64,000 nt of DNA from the NCBI GenBank assembly GCA_000818095.1, contig CP009416.1, positions 3,208,501-3,272,500 of the forward strand, in the 5' to 3' direction. The notes beneath the pieces are model-generated. The model was given only the letters and a program-made list of their open reading frames with translations. It did no database searches and was not told the origin of the DNA. Positions 44,993 to 54,355 of this stretch are shown one piece after another; position 1 is the stretch's first letter; each line of letters starts with the position of its first letter. Source of the stretch: Jeotgalibacillus malaysiensis. GTDB taxonomy: Bacteria; Bacillota; Bacilli; Bacillales; Jeotgalibacillaceae. The translations under genes and the position numbers were made by a program.

Positions 44993-45994
44993 TTATTCGC
45001 TAACCTTAAAACCAATCTTACCAAGCTGTTCAGCCTTTTCAATCCGATCAAACGCAGACTTGTAATCCGCTAAATCATACACCTGGTCCATCACCGGATG
45101 AATCTGATGCTTTTCAATAAAAGCAATCATCTCATCCAGCTCTTCAGCACTTCCCATTGTTGATCCGAGCAGATTTTGCTGACCGTAGAAAAAGTCGCGC
45201 AGGTTGATCGTTACTTCATCTCCGGCTGAAGCACCGAATGTCACGATTGTACCGCCTTTTCTAAGCTGTTTTAATGACTTGTTAAAAGTTGTTGCTCCGA
45301 CGCATTCGATGACAAGGTCCATCTTTGTTCCTTCAAGTGCCTCTTCCCAGTCTCCTTCACTGTCAATGGCGTGATCAGCTCCAAGTTCAAGTGCTTTTTT
45401 GCGCTTTTCTTCAGAGCGCGAAGTGACATATACTGTTGCGCCGGCTGCTTTAGCAAATTGAAGAAGAAATGTTGCTACACCACTCCCGATACCAGGGATC
45501 AGCACTTTCATTCCTTCTTTCACCTGGCCGCGGGTGAAGAGTGCACGATAGGCAGTCAGTCCCGCCAGTGCAACAACGCCTGCTTCTTCCCAGCTAAGGT
45601 GCCCAGGCTTCTTTACAGCGTTCTCTGCCGGCAGAACAATACTCTCAGCAAACGTCCCGTGCCCCGGCAGCCCGACGATATCAAACTCCGGTGGCGGAGC
45701 ATCTGTATTATGTTTCCAGTTAATACCCGGATTCACTATGACTTCATCACCTTCACTTACATTCGTTACGCCTTCACCCACCTCATCTACAATGCCCGCT
45801 CCATCAGATCCTACAACGAGTGCCGGATCCTCTTCTCCATGACGTTTGAGGACAAATAAATCTCTATGATTCAGGCCCGCTGTTTTCAGCCTGATTCTGA
45901 CTTCCCCTGCTTTCACTTCCGCCTGATCCAGTTCTCCGTATGTAAGACCTTCCATTCCTTTTTGTCCTTTATGATACACAGCTTTCATCATCAA
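44993..45994 (-). CDS. Zinc-type alcohol dehydrogenase-like / quinone oxidoreductase (MDR family)
   Basis: The 333-residue protein has the MDR patterns GLNHRDLFVLKRHGEEDPALVVGSDGAGIVDEVGEG, shown here by HRDLFVLK and GSDGAGIVDEVG, and the cofactor motif VLIPGIGSGVATFLLQFAKAAGA with a Y/S-specific NADPH pocket (TSRSEEKR). The catalytic zinc Cys is replaced in the first motif, as in YogA-like or quinone reductase relatives. It has its own terminator. Substrate is unknown. Confidence 0.88.
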   Translation of the reverse strand: MMMKAVYHKGQKGMEGLTYGELDQAEVKAGEVRIRLKTAGLNHRDLFVLKRHGEEDPALVVGSDGAGIVDEVGEGVTNVSEGDEVIVNPGINWKHNTDAPPPEFDIVGLPGHGTFAESIVLPAENAVKKPGHLSWEEAGVVALAGLTAYRALFTRGQVKEGMKVLIPGIGSGVATFLLQFAKAAGATVYVTSRSEEKRKKALELGADHAIDSEGDWEEALEGTKMDLVIECVGATTFNKSLKQLRKGGTIVTFGASAGDEVTINLRDFFYGQQNLLGSTMGSAEELDEMIAFIEKHQIHPVMDQVYDLADYKSAFDRIEKAEQLGKIGFKVSE

Positions 45995-46008
45995 AACCCC
46001 TTTCAGTA

Positions 46009-46455
46009 TTAAGTATTTACTTCAATCGTTAAGCACTCTTTCCCTTTACGTATAACTGACTTTCCATCTAAAAATGAATACGGTCCACCCTTACCTTCTA
46101 CTGTCATAATCAGCAATTGACCTGTCCCGTAATTCAATTCAACAAGGTCAAATTCAGCAGACAAAGACGGTTTTGTCTCCTCATAGATCCGGTCATGAAA
46201 TGATTCAATATCCAAGTCGACAGGCACACCCAGAATGGTTTTGCCATGCCCTTTTACGCGGTCAGCAATACCAAAGACGACACTGCCGCCCCCGCCATTT
46301 GCCATGCAGATTGCGTATTCAACCATTTTGCGGACGTTATCTTCTGTCTTATTACTCCACTGTTTAAAATCCAGGTCCTGCCCTTCAAAATCATCTGCAA
46401 CATGAGCGTCTAAACGTCCGATCAGCTGCATAATCTGATGAATGGATTTCATCAT
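46009..46455 (-). CDS. AlbA_2/Schlafen-type nucleic-acid-binding domain protein
   Basis: The 148-residue protein matches the AlbA_2 domain (DFKQWSNKTEDNVRKMVEYAICMANGGGGSVVFGIAD, key FANxxGG-like MANGGGGSVVFGI) that often forms the N-terminal part of larger ATP-binding regulators. Here it stands alone; the C-terminal helicase or HTH parts are missing. ATG 46455 follows GAGGGTGATA; the open frame reaches 46578 but overlaps the upstream gene and lacks a binding site. Confidence 0.75.
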   Translation of the reverse strand: MMKSIHQIMQLIGRLDAHVADDFEGQDLDFKQWSNKTEDNVRKMVEYAICMANGGGGSVVFGIADRVKGHGKTILGVPVDLDIESFHDRIYEETKPSLSAEFDLVELNYGTGQLLIMTVEGKGGPYSFLDGKSVIRKGKECLTIEVNT

Positions 46456-46471
46456 TATCACCCTCAGCCAT

Positions 46472-46771
46472 TTAAAATAACGGAATAACAAAGCTTGCAA
46501 TGAGCAGAATGACTGCAGCGGCAAGTGATGGGGTAAAAAATACGGCCGCTTTTTCAAAACGCGGAGTATAATGCCCATTACTCTCAGTCACTGCATGCGC
46601 TTCTCCCATATTAGAAGAAAGGCCGCCCGAGGAACTGAAAAAGAATGCTGCTGCTAAAAATACAAGCCCGGAAAACTGCCATTCCATAAAAGTAAACCTG
46701 ACCAGTAAATAAGCGCCTACTGTCATCAGCACAAGAAACACAATAAGCCAAATTAAATAATTTTCATTCAA
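46472..46771 (-). CDS. Small membrane protein, unknown
   Basis: The 99-residue protein has three hydrophobic segments (residues 6-26, 31-47, 76-98) separated by a polar loop GLSSNMGEAHAVTESNGH. The ATG follows AAAGGGG. It lies 16 nt before the AlbA_2 gene, so they are probably cotranscribed. No family was recognised. Confidence 0.65.
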   Translation of the reverse strand: MNENYLIWLIVFLVLMTVGAYLLVRFTFMEWQFSGLVFLAAAFFFSSSGGLSSNMGEAHAVTESNGHYTPRFEKAAVFFTPSLAAAVILLIASFVIPLF

Positions 46772-46889
46772 ACCCCTTTCAAATTACCTTATGTTCTATC
46801 CTTCCCTTTCTAGTTTAACAAAAACCTGTTCAGATTCTTCAGTAAAATAGGTTATGATGGAAGAAATAATGAAAAGGAGTGAAGGCCGT

Positions 46890-47684
46890 ATGAATAATCA
46901 CGAAATTGATTTCAAGCTTTATGGAGACGACATGCAGTTTGTAGAAGTGGAGCTTGATCCTCAGGAAACGGTCATAGCAGAAGCTGGCAGTCTGATGATG
47001 ATGGATGATTCGATCAAAATGGAAACGATCTTCGGGGATGGCGCTGCATCATCAGGTGGGCTGATGGGCAAGCTGTTAGGCGCAGGAAAACGTGTGTTAA
47101 CCGGTGAAAGCTTATTTATGACTGCCTTCACAAACGAAGGAAGCGGTAAAAAGCACGTCAGCTTTGCGTCCCCTTATCCGGGCAAGATTATTCCACTTGA
47201 TCTTAGTACAATTGATGGCAAACTGATCTGTCAGAAGGACGCTTTTTTAGCCGCTGCTAAAGGGGTTTCAATAGGTATTGAATTTCAGCGGAAGATCGGC
47301 ACCGGCTTTTTCGGCGGTGAAGGCTTTATCATGCAAAAGCTTGAAGGCGATGGTATGGCATTTGTGCATGCAGGCGGCACCATTCATAAAAAAGAGCTGG
47401 GTCCCGGCGAAATGCTGCGGCTTGATACAGGCTGTCTTGTTGCGATGACAGGCGGCATTGACTACAATATCGAAATGGTCGGCGGAATCAAAACAGCGAT
47501 GTTTGGCGGAGAAGGCTTATTCCTCGCTACGCTGCGCGGTCCCGGCACAGTATGGGTTCAATCACTGCCATTCAGCCGTCTTGCAAGCCGTGTCTTTTCA
47601 GCGATGCCGCGCAATGGCGGATCAAAAGGTGAAGGCAGCGCAGCAAGCGGACTGTTCGATATTCTTGGTGGTGACAGAAGATAA
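46890..47684 (+). CDS. AIM24/TIGR00266-family protein
   Basis: The 264-residue beta-rich protein has the family pattern [45 protein letters not shown] and [18 protein letters not shown]. It resembles the TRAP-like-domain family that also includes mitochondrial AIM24. The cellular role is not settled. ATG 46890 is preceded by AAAAGGAG; the frame is open further 5' to 46854. It stands alone with its own terminator. Confidence 0.88.
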   Translation: MNNHEIDFKLYGDDMQFVEVELDPQETVIAEAGSLMMMDDSIKMETIFGDGAASSGGLMGKLLGAGKRVLTGESLFMTAFTNEGSGKKHVSFASPYPGKIIPLDLSTIDGKLICQKDAFLAAAKGVSIGIEFQRKIGTGFFGGEGFIMQKLEGDGMAFVHAGGTIHKKELGPGEMLRLDTGCLVAMTGGIDYNIEMVGGIKTAMFGGEGLFLATLRGPGTVWVQSLPFSRLASRVFSAMPRNGGSKGEGSAASGLFDILGGDRR

Positions 47685-47688
47685 TACA

Positions 47689-47722
47689 AAAGCCTTTCAG
47701 GGGGATCCCTTGAAAGGCTTTA
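47689..47722. terminator. Bidirectional terminator after the AIM24-family gene
   Basis: AAAGCCTTTCA and TGAAAGGCTTT arms with a GGGGATCCC-like loop region, serving both converging genes. Confidence 0.88.
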
Positions 47723-47723
47723 A

Positions 47724-48152
47724 TTATTCTCCATATATTTCTTTATAAGCGAGTACTTTCAGTGCTTTTAATTCTTCCTCTGTTAAAGACTGTTCAAGCT
47801 TACTGATCACTTCCTGCTCAGAAAGGTTACCGGATTCTGCATCCGCCTGGATCTTTTGAAGTTCTCCGATCCCTACTTTCTGAATCATCACACGGGTAGC
47901 TTCAGCTCTTGTTGTAAAAGCCAGGTCTTCATCATCCTGTGCTGCTTTCGCTTCTTCAAGATAGCTGCTCAGAACCGGATCCTGCTCAATATAGGTTTGC
48001 ACCTGATCCATCTCACCAGTCTGCTCTAAATCAGCTGTAACGGATTCAACAACCTGATCCGCAGCCATCTCTGTTCCGAAATAATAAACTGCATATAAGC
48101 CTCCGCCAATCACTGCAGCGAAGACAATCAAACCAATTAATAGTTTTTTCAT
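47724..48152 (-). CDS. Membrane-anchored small protein, unknown
   Basis: The 142-residue protein has an N-terminal hydrophobic anchor or signal (residues 4-25) with no lipobox Cys, then an acidic helical domain with EEELKALKVLAYKEIYGE at the C-terminus. Similar short proteins occur in other bacilli, but no role is known to me. The ATG is preceded by GAGGTGAAAT. Single gene. Confidence 0.65.
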   Translation of the reverse strand: MKKLLIGLIVFAAVIGGGLYAVYYFGTEMAADQVVESVTADLEQTGEMDQVQTYIEQDPVLSSYLEEAKAAQDDEDLAFTTRAEATRVMIQKVGIGELQKIQADAESGNLSEQEVISKLEQSLTEEELKALKVLAYKEIYGE

Positions 48153-48262
48153 TATTTCACCTCAACAGCCATTATACAGAAAAACCCTTTTTCCTGCATG
48201 TTTTCTATAAAGGGATTACGTGAATAGTAGTAAGAGAAATTGAATTGGAGAGGATGTTTCAT

Positions 48263-48979
48263 ATGCAAACGTTAAAAGGTAAAAAAGCGATTATTACAGG
48301 CGGGAGCCGCGGAATCGGGGCTGCTACTGCCATTGAACTGGCAAAAGAAGGCGTTGATCTCGGAATTGTCGGAAGATCTGAAGAGCATCTGAATAAAATA
48401 AAGGACCAGTTAGATCAATACGGGGTACAGGTTTTAACCGCTGCAGCAGATGTCAGCTATGAAGCAGATATTCAGCACGCCATTCAGGAACTGACTAATC
48501 AGCTAGGTCATGTTGATATCCTGATTAATAATGCAGGAATTGGTGCTTACGGAGAATTTCTCGAGTTATCAACTGAGGATTGGAATAAAGTACTGCAAAC
48601 TAATGTAATGGGGATCGTTCATACTACAAAAGCAGTACTGCCGGGTATGATTGAACGGAAAAAAGGTGATATTATCAACATTTCATCCATGTCAGGACTA
48701 AAGGGCACAAAAGGCTCAAGTGCCTACAGCGCATCAAAATTCGCTGTTAACGGTCTGACTGAGTCACTCATGCAGGAGGTCCGCCCGCATAATATCCGCG
48801 TCTCTACCATTACACCGAGTCTCGTTGAAACTGACTTAACCCGCGGACAGGACGGAGAACGGAACCCTGATAAATTCACACAGGCAGAAGACCTTGCGGA
48901 ATACATTGTCAGCCTGCTGAAGCTTGAACAGCGCTCATTCATCAAAACCTCAGCGATTTGGGCGACAAATCCGTTTTAA
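48263..48979 (+). CDS. Short-chain dehydrogenase/reductase (3-ketoacyl reductase-like)
   Basis: The 238-residue SDR has GGSRGIGAATAIELAKEG for cofactor binding, INNAGIGAYGEF and the catalytic SSMSGLKGTKGSSAYSASK with Ser, Tyr and Lys. It resembles FabG-type ketoacyl reductases, but is probably an accessory enzyme because it stands alone, away from other fatty acid genes. ATG 48263 is chosen because GGAGAGG lies 9 nt upstream, between it and earlier in-frame starts. Confidence 0.88.
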   Translation: MQTLKGKKAIITGGSRGIGAATAIELAKEGVDLGIVGRSEEHLNKIKDQLDQYGVQVLTAAADVSYEADIQHAIQELTNQLGHVDILINNAGIGAYGEFLELSTEDWNKVLQTNVMGIVHTTKAVLPGMIERKKGDIINISSMSGLKGTKGSSAYSASKFAVNGLTESLMQEVRPHNIRVSTITPSLVETDLTRGQDGERNPDKFTQAEDLAEYIVSLLKLEQRSFIKTSAIWATNPF

Positions 48980-48997
48980 TTCAGGAGAGAAAATAAC

Positions 48998-49122
48998 CGT
49001 TCCGCTACGCTTCAGGCGGACGCTTTCCGGACGGAGGTTGCTGAGCCTCCTCGCCTTCGGCTGTGGGGTCTCAGCTTCCCTCTAATCGTCCCGGAGTCGC
49101 CGCCTTACGCTCCGCTGCACTG
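48998..49122. repeat. GC-rich palindromic intergenic repeat, copy 6
   Basis: CGTTCCGCTACGCTTCAGG to CCGCCTTACGCTCCGCTGC; differs from copy 5 at only a handful of positions. It lies between two converging genes and could serve as a terminator. Confidence 0.9.
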
Positions 49123-49170
49123 AAATATCAATTAAATCCGCTCTTGATTTACCGAGTTTGATCCTGTCAT

Positions 49171-49779
49171 TTAAACATCGTTTGGCTCTCTGTACTCAAA
49201 TACCACAAATCGCTCATTATGATTATTCTCAACCAGACCCGGAACCGGAATCTGCTGCATCAGATAAAAAGCAGAACGCTCTTCTATATGATGAATATAT
49301 TCGACCGTCGGATAATACAGGATAATTGTCGCACGCCTAGGATGCTTCTCAAGTGATTTTGAAATCCTGCTCAGCACAGCCGAAAAGACCTGGAGTGAAA
49401 ATGGATTAAAGAAGTAAAATACATCCTGATCAGCTCTCACCTCATAGCTTTCTGCAAAGGCACGTTCAAACTGAATACTGCCTTTTTTCAGCTTTCGTTT
49501 TGCAAGATAGGAAGATTGATTTTCAAGCGCTGCCTGATATAGTCTTGGATTCATTTCAATTCCTGTGACATCAATGCCAAAACGGTGATGCAGATAAAAC
49601 GAAACTCTGCCTTTGCCGCATCCGTAATCCACTACGCTTCTCCCCTTCAGAGAGTAAGCATCACCCAAAGCTTTAAGCCCCTCATAAGGTGTTGCTTCAT
49701 ACCGGTTATGGTGAATCGATGAGCTGACCGTTTCTAGCAGGCTTGATGTATGGATAGAAAGCTGTTGGTCCTGTATCAT
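49171..49779 (-). CDS. SAM-dependent methyltransferase
   Basis: The 202-residue class I methyltransferase has motif I VVDYGCGKGRVSFYLHHRFG and the acidic post-motif IEMNP. The late part FNPFSLQVFSAVL and IILYYPTVEYIHHIEE fits a small-molecule or rRNA-type methyltransferase. ATG 49779 follows AAAGAGGTGA. It follows a membrane-anchored protein by 19 nt. The substrate is unknown. Confidence 0.85.
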   Translation of the reverse strand: MIQDQQLSIHTSSLLETVSSSIHHNRYEATPYEGLKALGDAYSLKGRSVVDYGCGKGRVSFYLHHRFGIDVTGIEMNPRLYQAALENQSSYLAKRKLKKGSIQFERAFAESYEVRADQDVFYFFNPFSLQVFSAVLSRISKSLEKHPRRATIILYYPTVEYIHHIEERSAFYLMQQIPVPGLVENNHNERFVVFEYREPNDV

Positions 49780-49798
49780 AGATTCACCTCTTTCTGAA

Positions 49799-50299
49799 TC
49801 AATCAATCATTTTTTCTGCTTTAAATTGCATTTTATGAAAGACTTCTTCTTTGATTTCAAGCAGGGTATTTGGGTTACTGGCGATGTAAGAACTGACTAT
49901 TAAATATTCTGTATCAGATAAATGGGATTCTGAAGAAAGGCGATCGAGCGTCGGAAGCCGAAAATCTTTAATCGGCAGATACGCAAGATCAAACGGATGG
50001 CTTCCTTTTGTCACGATCACTTTTACACCTTTCAATCTAGGAAAAAACATGGAGTGATAGTCAAGTTTCAGTGTAATATCACTGATGTCAGCCTGCTTCA
50101 ACTGAGGCAGGTGACTTGGCAGTGCCGTAAAAAAGACCATTTGTTCATAAGAATACACCAGGTCATTTAAAGATAAGCCTAGCCGCTTTGACACCCGTTC
50201 AGCTTTTATTCTTAACGAACGTAAATAAAGCGGTCTGGTAGTCACTAAAAAGACGGTCGTAAACGCAATGATATTTAATAATAATAACGCATAGTCCAT
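49799..50299 (-). CDS. Membrane-anchored protein of unknown function
   Basis: The 166-residue protein has one N-terminal membrane helix (residues 3-21), then a helical stretch and a soluble part with SDITLKLDYHSMFFPRLKGVKVIVTKGSHPFDL, key LDYHSMFFPRLKGVKV. It starts 3 nt after the diguanylate cyclase gene, which suggests translational coupling and perhaps a role in the same pathway. No family was recognised. Confidence 0.65.
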   Translation of the reverse strand: MDYALLLLNIIAFTTVFLVTTRPLYLRSLRIKAERVSKRLGLSLNDLVYSYEQMVFFTALPSHLPQLKQADISDITLKLDYHSMFFPRLKGVKVIVTKGSHPFDLAYLPIKDFRLPTLDRLSSESHLSDTEYLIVSSYIASNPNTLLEIKEEVFHKMQFKAEKMID

Positions 50300-50301
50300 C
50301 T

Positions 50302-51795
50302 CTACGCCTCCTGACCGACTGCTACACGGTTTTTACCGTGCTCTTTTGCTTCATACAACGCCTGATCCGCAAGTTCTACTACATCAAATGGATCCACTGA
50401 ACCGTCAGATGAAGCGACACCAAGACTGATCGTCAGTTTTCCACCCGGCTGTAATTCTCCCTTTGAAAAAGACGTCTCCTCCACCCTTTTACGTATTCTT
50501 TCCGCTACTGTCATTGCTTGATTTTTATCGGTGCCCGGCAGCAGGATCACAAACTCTTCCCCTCCGAAGCGATAAGCAAGGTCATCACCACGAAGGCTGC
50601 CCGCGATGACTGAAGCAAGCTGGACAAGCACTTCATTTCCGAGCATATGCCCATTTGTATCATTGTAATTTTTAAAAAAATCAATATCGAGGAGAATAAT
50701 CGAAAAAGACCGATTGCAAAATTCCTCGGATAACGACTGCTGGAAGGCACGCTGATTAAACAGATTGGTCAGCCCATCCTTTAACGCCATCCGTTCAACT
50801 GATTCATACTGGCTCGCCTGCTGAAGCGCAATTGCTGCCTGAGTGGCAAGTGGTGTGACGATATCAACATCATGCATATTAAGCGGTTTTTGATTAACAA
50901 GGTTATCAATAATGACAACACCGGACTTTTCGCCGTGATGAATCAGCGGGATCACAGCAAACTCTGTTAAATTAAGTTTATGATGAAAATGCTTCATCAG
51001 CTCATCATTTTCATCAATTTCTTTAACGAGCAGTGGATGCCCTGTATCCATGACCTCCGTCAGGAAGCTTTCTTCTGTAAGCTGAATTGTCATGTCCTGT
51101 ACAATCTCATTTAGCAGCTGATCTGATGATTCCGCTTCCTTTCTTTCAATTAAATCCGCAAGTCCATACCGGTTCACCGTGATGTTTTCCCAGATTTCAA
51201 AGCCTTCTTCCGCCTGAAGCGGTCCTGTAGCCATGATCCCTTTTAACAAGTGACGGTCATCTCCCAGGAGAAAGATCATCGCACGGTTATAGCCGAGGCC
51301 GTGCCCTGCCGTCATGGAAGTGAGAATCGTTTCGAGCAGCCGCTTTGTATTGAATGTCTGCTGCATTGCCTGACTGACGTCTTTCGTTACGTTCAGCTGC
51401 TTTGAATTAATGGTCAGTATCTCCAGCCAGTGATCCCGCTGCTGACGGATTTTTCTGACATAGAACCTGACAACATAAATCGATAGCGCAAATAAATAAT
51501 AAGCTGCATAGACATTGAATTCAAATTGTCCTGTAGTCATCCATAGATAGACTGAAGCCAGCCCTGCTGCAATCATTCCTCCGCTGAAGTGAAAGCTGAT
51601 CACAGTGGCGGCAATTACAAATAATAAAAGCCAATGCGTATGTGAAGGTGACACGAGCCATTGCTCAAGAAGAACAAGCAGCACTATTGCTAAAACGAAT
51701 ATTAATCTATTTATGTATCCATTGACAAAAAAGCGAAACGTATTAGCTAAAAAAGCTACAATGATAAAGGCTGCCGTTATCAATAGTTCTTCCAT
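50302..51795 (-). CDS. Diguanylate cyclase with GAF domain and membrane region
   Basis: The 497-residue protein has an N-terminal membrane region of about five helices (residues 5-125), a GAF domain (about 150-320) and a C-terminal GGDEF domain with YRFGGEEFVILLPG. The active-site GGEEF is intact, and an RGDD five residues upstream is the RxxD product-inhibition site. It makes cyclic di-GMP, which in bacilli curbs motility and promotes matrix formation, relevant to the eps locus in this window. ATG 51795 follows GGAGG. No EAL or HD-GYP domain is nearby. Confidence 0.93.
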   Translation of the reverse strand: MEELLITAAFIIVAFLANTFRFFVNGYINRLIFVLAIVLLVLLEQWLVSPSHTHWLLLFVIAATVISFHFSGGMIAAGLASVYLWMTTGQFEFNVYAAYYLFALSIYVVRFYVRKIRQQRDHWLEILTINSKQLNVTKDVSQAMQQTFNTKRLLETILTSMTAGHGLGYNRAMIFLLGDDRHLLKGIMATGPLQAEEGFEIWENITVNRYGLADLIERKEAESSDQLLNEIVQDMTIQLTEESFLTEVMDTGHPLLVKEIDENDELMKHFHHKLNLTEFAVIPLIHHGEKSGVVIIDNLVNQKPLNMHDVDIVTPLATQAAIALQQASQYESVERMALKDGLTNLFNQRAFQQSLSEEFCNRSFSIILLDIDFFKNYNDTNGHMLGNEVLVQLASVIAGSLRGDDLAYRFGGEEFVILLPGTDKNQAMTVAERIRKRVEETSFSKGELQPGGKLTISLGVASSDGSVDPFDVVELADQALYEAKEHGKNRVAVGQEA

Positions 51796-51888
51796 CACCG
51801 AACCTCCAAATAGGTAATTTGTCACAAATTAATTATAATACATGGAAGCGCTATATTTCAAATGAAATAAGATATGAACTTTCATATG

Positions 51889-51914
51889 AAAAAAAGCCTG
51901 GAAAATTCCAGGCT
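51889..51914 (-). terminator. Terminator of rlmN
   Basis: AGCCTGGAA/TTCCAGGCT stem followed by a run of T on the minus strand, directly after rlmN. Confidence 0.92.
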
Positions 51915-51919
51915 CTATC

Positions 51920-52981
51920 TTATACTGCTGATTTTTTAATCTGCTTACTGCGCAGCTGTCCGCAGGCTGCATCGATGTCAGTCCCGTGTTCCTGACGTAC
52001 AACACAGTTGATACCGCCTTTTTTGAGCGTATCATAAAACTTCATGATATTTTCCTGCTTGCTTCGCTCATACTGGATATGCTCATCAACCGGATTATAA
52101 GGAATCAGGTTCACGTATGCAAGATGACGCTTGTTGTAAAGCATTTTCGCAAGCTGCTGCGCTTCTTCCACATGATCATTCACGTCATGTAAAAGAATGT
52201 ACTCAAACGTAATTCTACGATTTGTCTTTTCAAGATAGTAGTCGATCGCTTTCATCAGCGGCTCTATTGGGTATGCACGGTTAATCTTCATAATACGCGT
52301 ACGCAGTTCATCGTTCGGCGCATGTAGAGATAGTGCAAGGTTTACCTGAAGGTCTTCATCTGCAAAGTCATAGATACGGTTCGCAAGACCACTTGTTGAA
52401 ACAGTGATATGACGTGCACCAATACCAAGACCTTTTGCAGAATTCACAACGCGCAGGAAGCTCATCAGATTATCATAGTTATCGAATGGTTCTCCGATTC
52501 CCATGACAACGATATGACTCACGCGGTCACCTTCGCCTTTTTCATCCATATACTTCTGAACACGCATAATCTGTTCAACGACTTCACCGCTTGTAAGGTC
52601 ACGGCTTTTCTTTAACAGACCACTAGCACAGAATGTACAACCGATATTACAGCCCACCTGTGTTGTTACACATACTGACTGACCATATTTCTGTCTCATC
52701 AGTACCGTTTCAATCAGGTTTCCATCATGCAATTTAAATAAAAACTTTACAGTGCCGTCCTGTGAGTCCTGACGAATCTGAAGATCCAGTGTCTCAATGA
52801 CAAAGTTCTCTTCAAGTAAATCAAGGCATTCTTTATTGACGTTTTTCATATCTTCAAAAGTTGTGACTCTCTTACGATAAAGCCAGTCCCAAATCTGTTC
52901 TGCACGAAACTTCTTTTGACCATGTTCCATAAGCCAGGCAACAAGTTGCTCCAACGTTAATCCATAAATGGAAGTTTTCAT
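51920..52981 (-). CDS. rlmN: Dual-specificity 23S rRNA/tRNA adenine-C2 methyltransferase RlmN
   Basis: The 353-residue radical SAM enzyme has the CX3CX2C iron-sulfur motif in [20 protein letters not shown], the GEPFDNYDN region and a C-terminal cysteine in [10 protein letters not shown] that forms the methylation intermediate. It methylates A2503 of 23S rRNA and A37 of some tRNAs. ATG 52981 follows GAGGGTAAAA; the open frame extends upstream but has no binding site. Length is standard. Confidence 0.95.
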   Translation of the reverse strand: MKTSIYGLTLEQLVAWLMEHGQKKFRAEQIWDWLYRKRVTTFEDMKNVNKECLDLLEENFVIETLDLQIRQDSQDGTVKFLFKLHDGNLIETVLMRQKYGQSVCVTTQVGCNIGCTFCASGLLKKSRDLTSGEVVEQIMRVQKYMDEKGEGDRVSHIVVMGIGEPFDNYDNLMSFLRVVNSAKGLGIGARHITVSTSGLANRIYDFADEDLQVNLALSLHAPNDELRTRIMKINRAYPIEPLMKAIDYYLEKTNRRITFEYILLHDVNDHVEEAQQLAKMLYNKRHLAYVNLIPYNPVDEHIQYERSKQENIMKFYDTLKKGGINCVVRQEHGTDIDAACGQLRSKQIKKSAV

Positions 52982-53175
52982 TTTTACCCTCATTTCGAAA
53001 ATGACATTCATCCTTCATTGTACGACGGATGGACTCATAATTGCAAGAGAATATCAAAAACAAATCACAAAACCTTTGGATTTTCAAGTGAAAAATGATT
53101 ATAATCAGAAATTTCTTTTTATGACATACAGCTGATACAATGAAGCCAACTGATTGGAAGAGGAGCTGGATCATA

Positions 53176-54285
53176 ATGAATATTGTTATCGCCCCGGATT
53201 CATTTAAAGGCAGCCTGAGTGCTTCAGAAGCAGCACTCGCAATGAAAAAAGGGTTTCAGTCTGTCTACCCTGACGCTGACTATACGCTGATTCCTATGGC
53301 TGATGGTGGAGAAGGAATGCTTGAACCTTTTGCTTTTAAAAAAGGCATGCTGCCCGCTGACATCAAGGTGAAAAATACATATGGAGATGAGAAGACAGCG
53401 AAGATCTGTATTGATGGACACACAGCCTATCTTGAATCCGCACAGGCCGTCGGGCTCCCTGACTTTATACCGGAAGAGCTGAACCCGATTCAATCCACTT
53501 CATATGGTGTAGGGGAAATGATTCGCTATGCACTTGATCAGGGATGTAAGAAAGTGTTGATTGGCCTGGGCGGAAGTGCAGTAAATGATGGCGGCGCCGG
53601 TCTTCTAGAAGCGCTTGGAGCCCGCTATTCTTATACAGAAGAAATTGAAGGTCCGGTCACACTCGGCCGCCTCCCTTTTATTCAACGGGTAGATCTGACA
53701 ACGCTTGATCCGAGACTGAAAGAGATTGAGCTCAACATTGCTTCTGATGTAAATAACCCTTTAACAGGTGAAGAGGGTGCTACTGCAATCTTTGGTCCGC
53801 AAAAAGGTGTACGGCCTGAAGATATTCACGTATATGATCAGTGGATTGCACAATTCGCTGCACTGACTGCTGCTGAATGGATTGATTCTCCTGGTGCAGG
53901 TGCTGCCGGTGGTATGGGATTTGCACTCCTTGCTGCAGGCGGCAGGTTCTCTCAGGGCGCAAAATTGATTGGAGAAGAACTCGGTCTTCCAAAGGCTGTT
54001 CAAAAAGCAGATCTGATTCTGACAGGCGAAGGCAAAAGTGATCGTCAGACGCTTTATGGTAAAGTTGCGCATTATACAGCTCAACTGGCTGCACAACATC
54101 AAAAGCCTGTCATTTTATTATCAGGCAGCCTGGACCACGAAGCAGAAGAGCTGTTCAACTTATTCAAAGCAAGCTTTTCTGTCATGCACAGCCCGTGTAC
54201 GCTTGAGTACGCAATCGAACACGCACACACCCTTACCGCTAAAAGAGCAGCTGAAATCGCAAAATTGATTCAGCTCAGAGTATGA
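53176..54285 (+). CDS. glxK: Glycerate kinase (GlxK/GarK family)
   Basis: The 369-residue protein starts IVIAPDSFKGSLSASEAA and has PMADGGEGMLEPF, IGLGGSAVNDGGAGLLEALGA and LTGEGKSDRQTLYGKV, all conserved in type II glycerate kinases. It phosphorylates D-glycerate to 2- or 3-phosphoglycerate. ATG 53176 follows AGAGGAG at 10 nt. It is followed after 70 nt by a luciferase-like gene with a separate ribosome binding site. Confidence 0.93.
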   Translation: MNIVIAPDSFKGSLSASEAALAMKKGFQSVYPDADYTLIPMADGGEGMLEPFAFKKGMLPADIKVKNTYGDEKTAKICIDGHTAYLESAQAVGLPDFIPEELNPIQSTSYGVGEMIRYALDQGCKKVLIGLGGSAVNDGGAGLLEALGARYSYTEEIEGPVTLGRLPFIQRVDLTTLDPRLKEIELNIASDVNNPLTGEEGATAIFGPQKGVRPEDIHVYDQWIAQFAALTAAEWIDSPGAGAAGGMGFALLAAGGRFSQGAKLIGEELGLPKAVQKADLILTGEGKSDRQTLYGKVAHYTAQLAAQHQKPVILLSGSLDHEAEELFNLFKASFSVMHSPCTLEYAIEHAHTLTAKRAAEIAKLIQLRV

Positions 54286-54355
54286 GCAAACCTGATGCAG
54301 ACAAAAAGCAGCTCATGGCATAATTGAGTCATTGAATGATGAGGAGGACTAAGTC

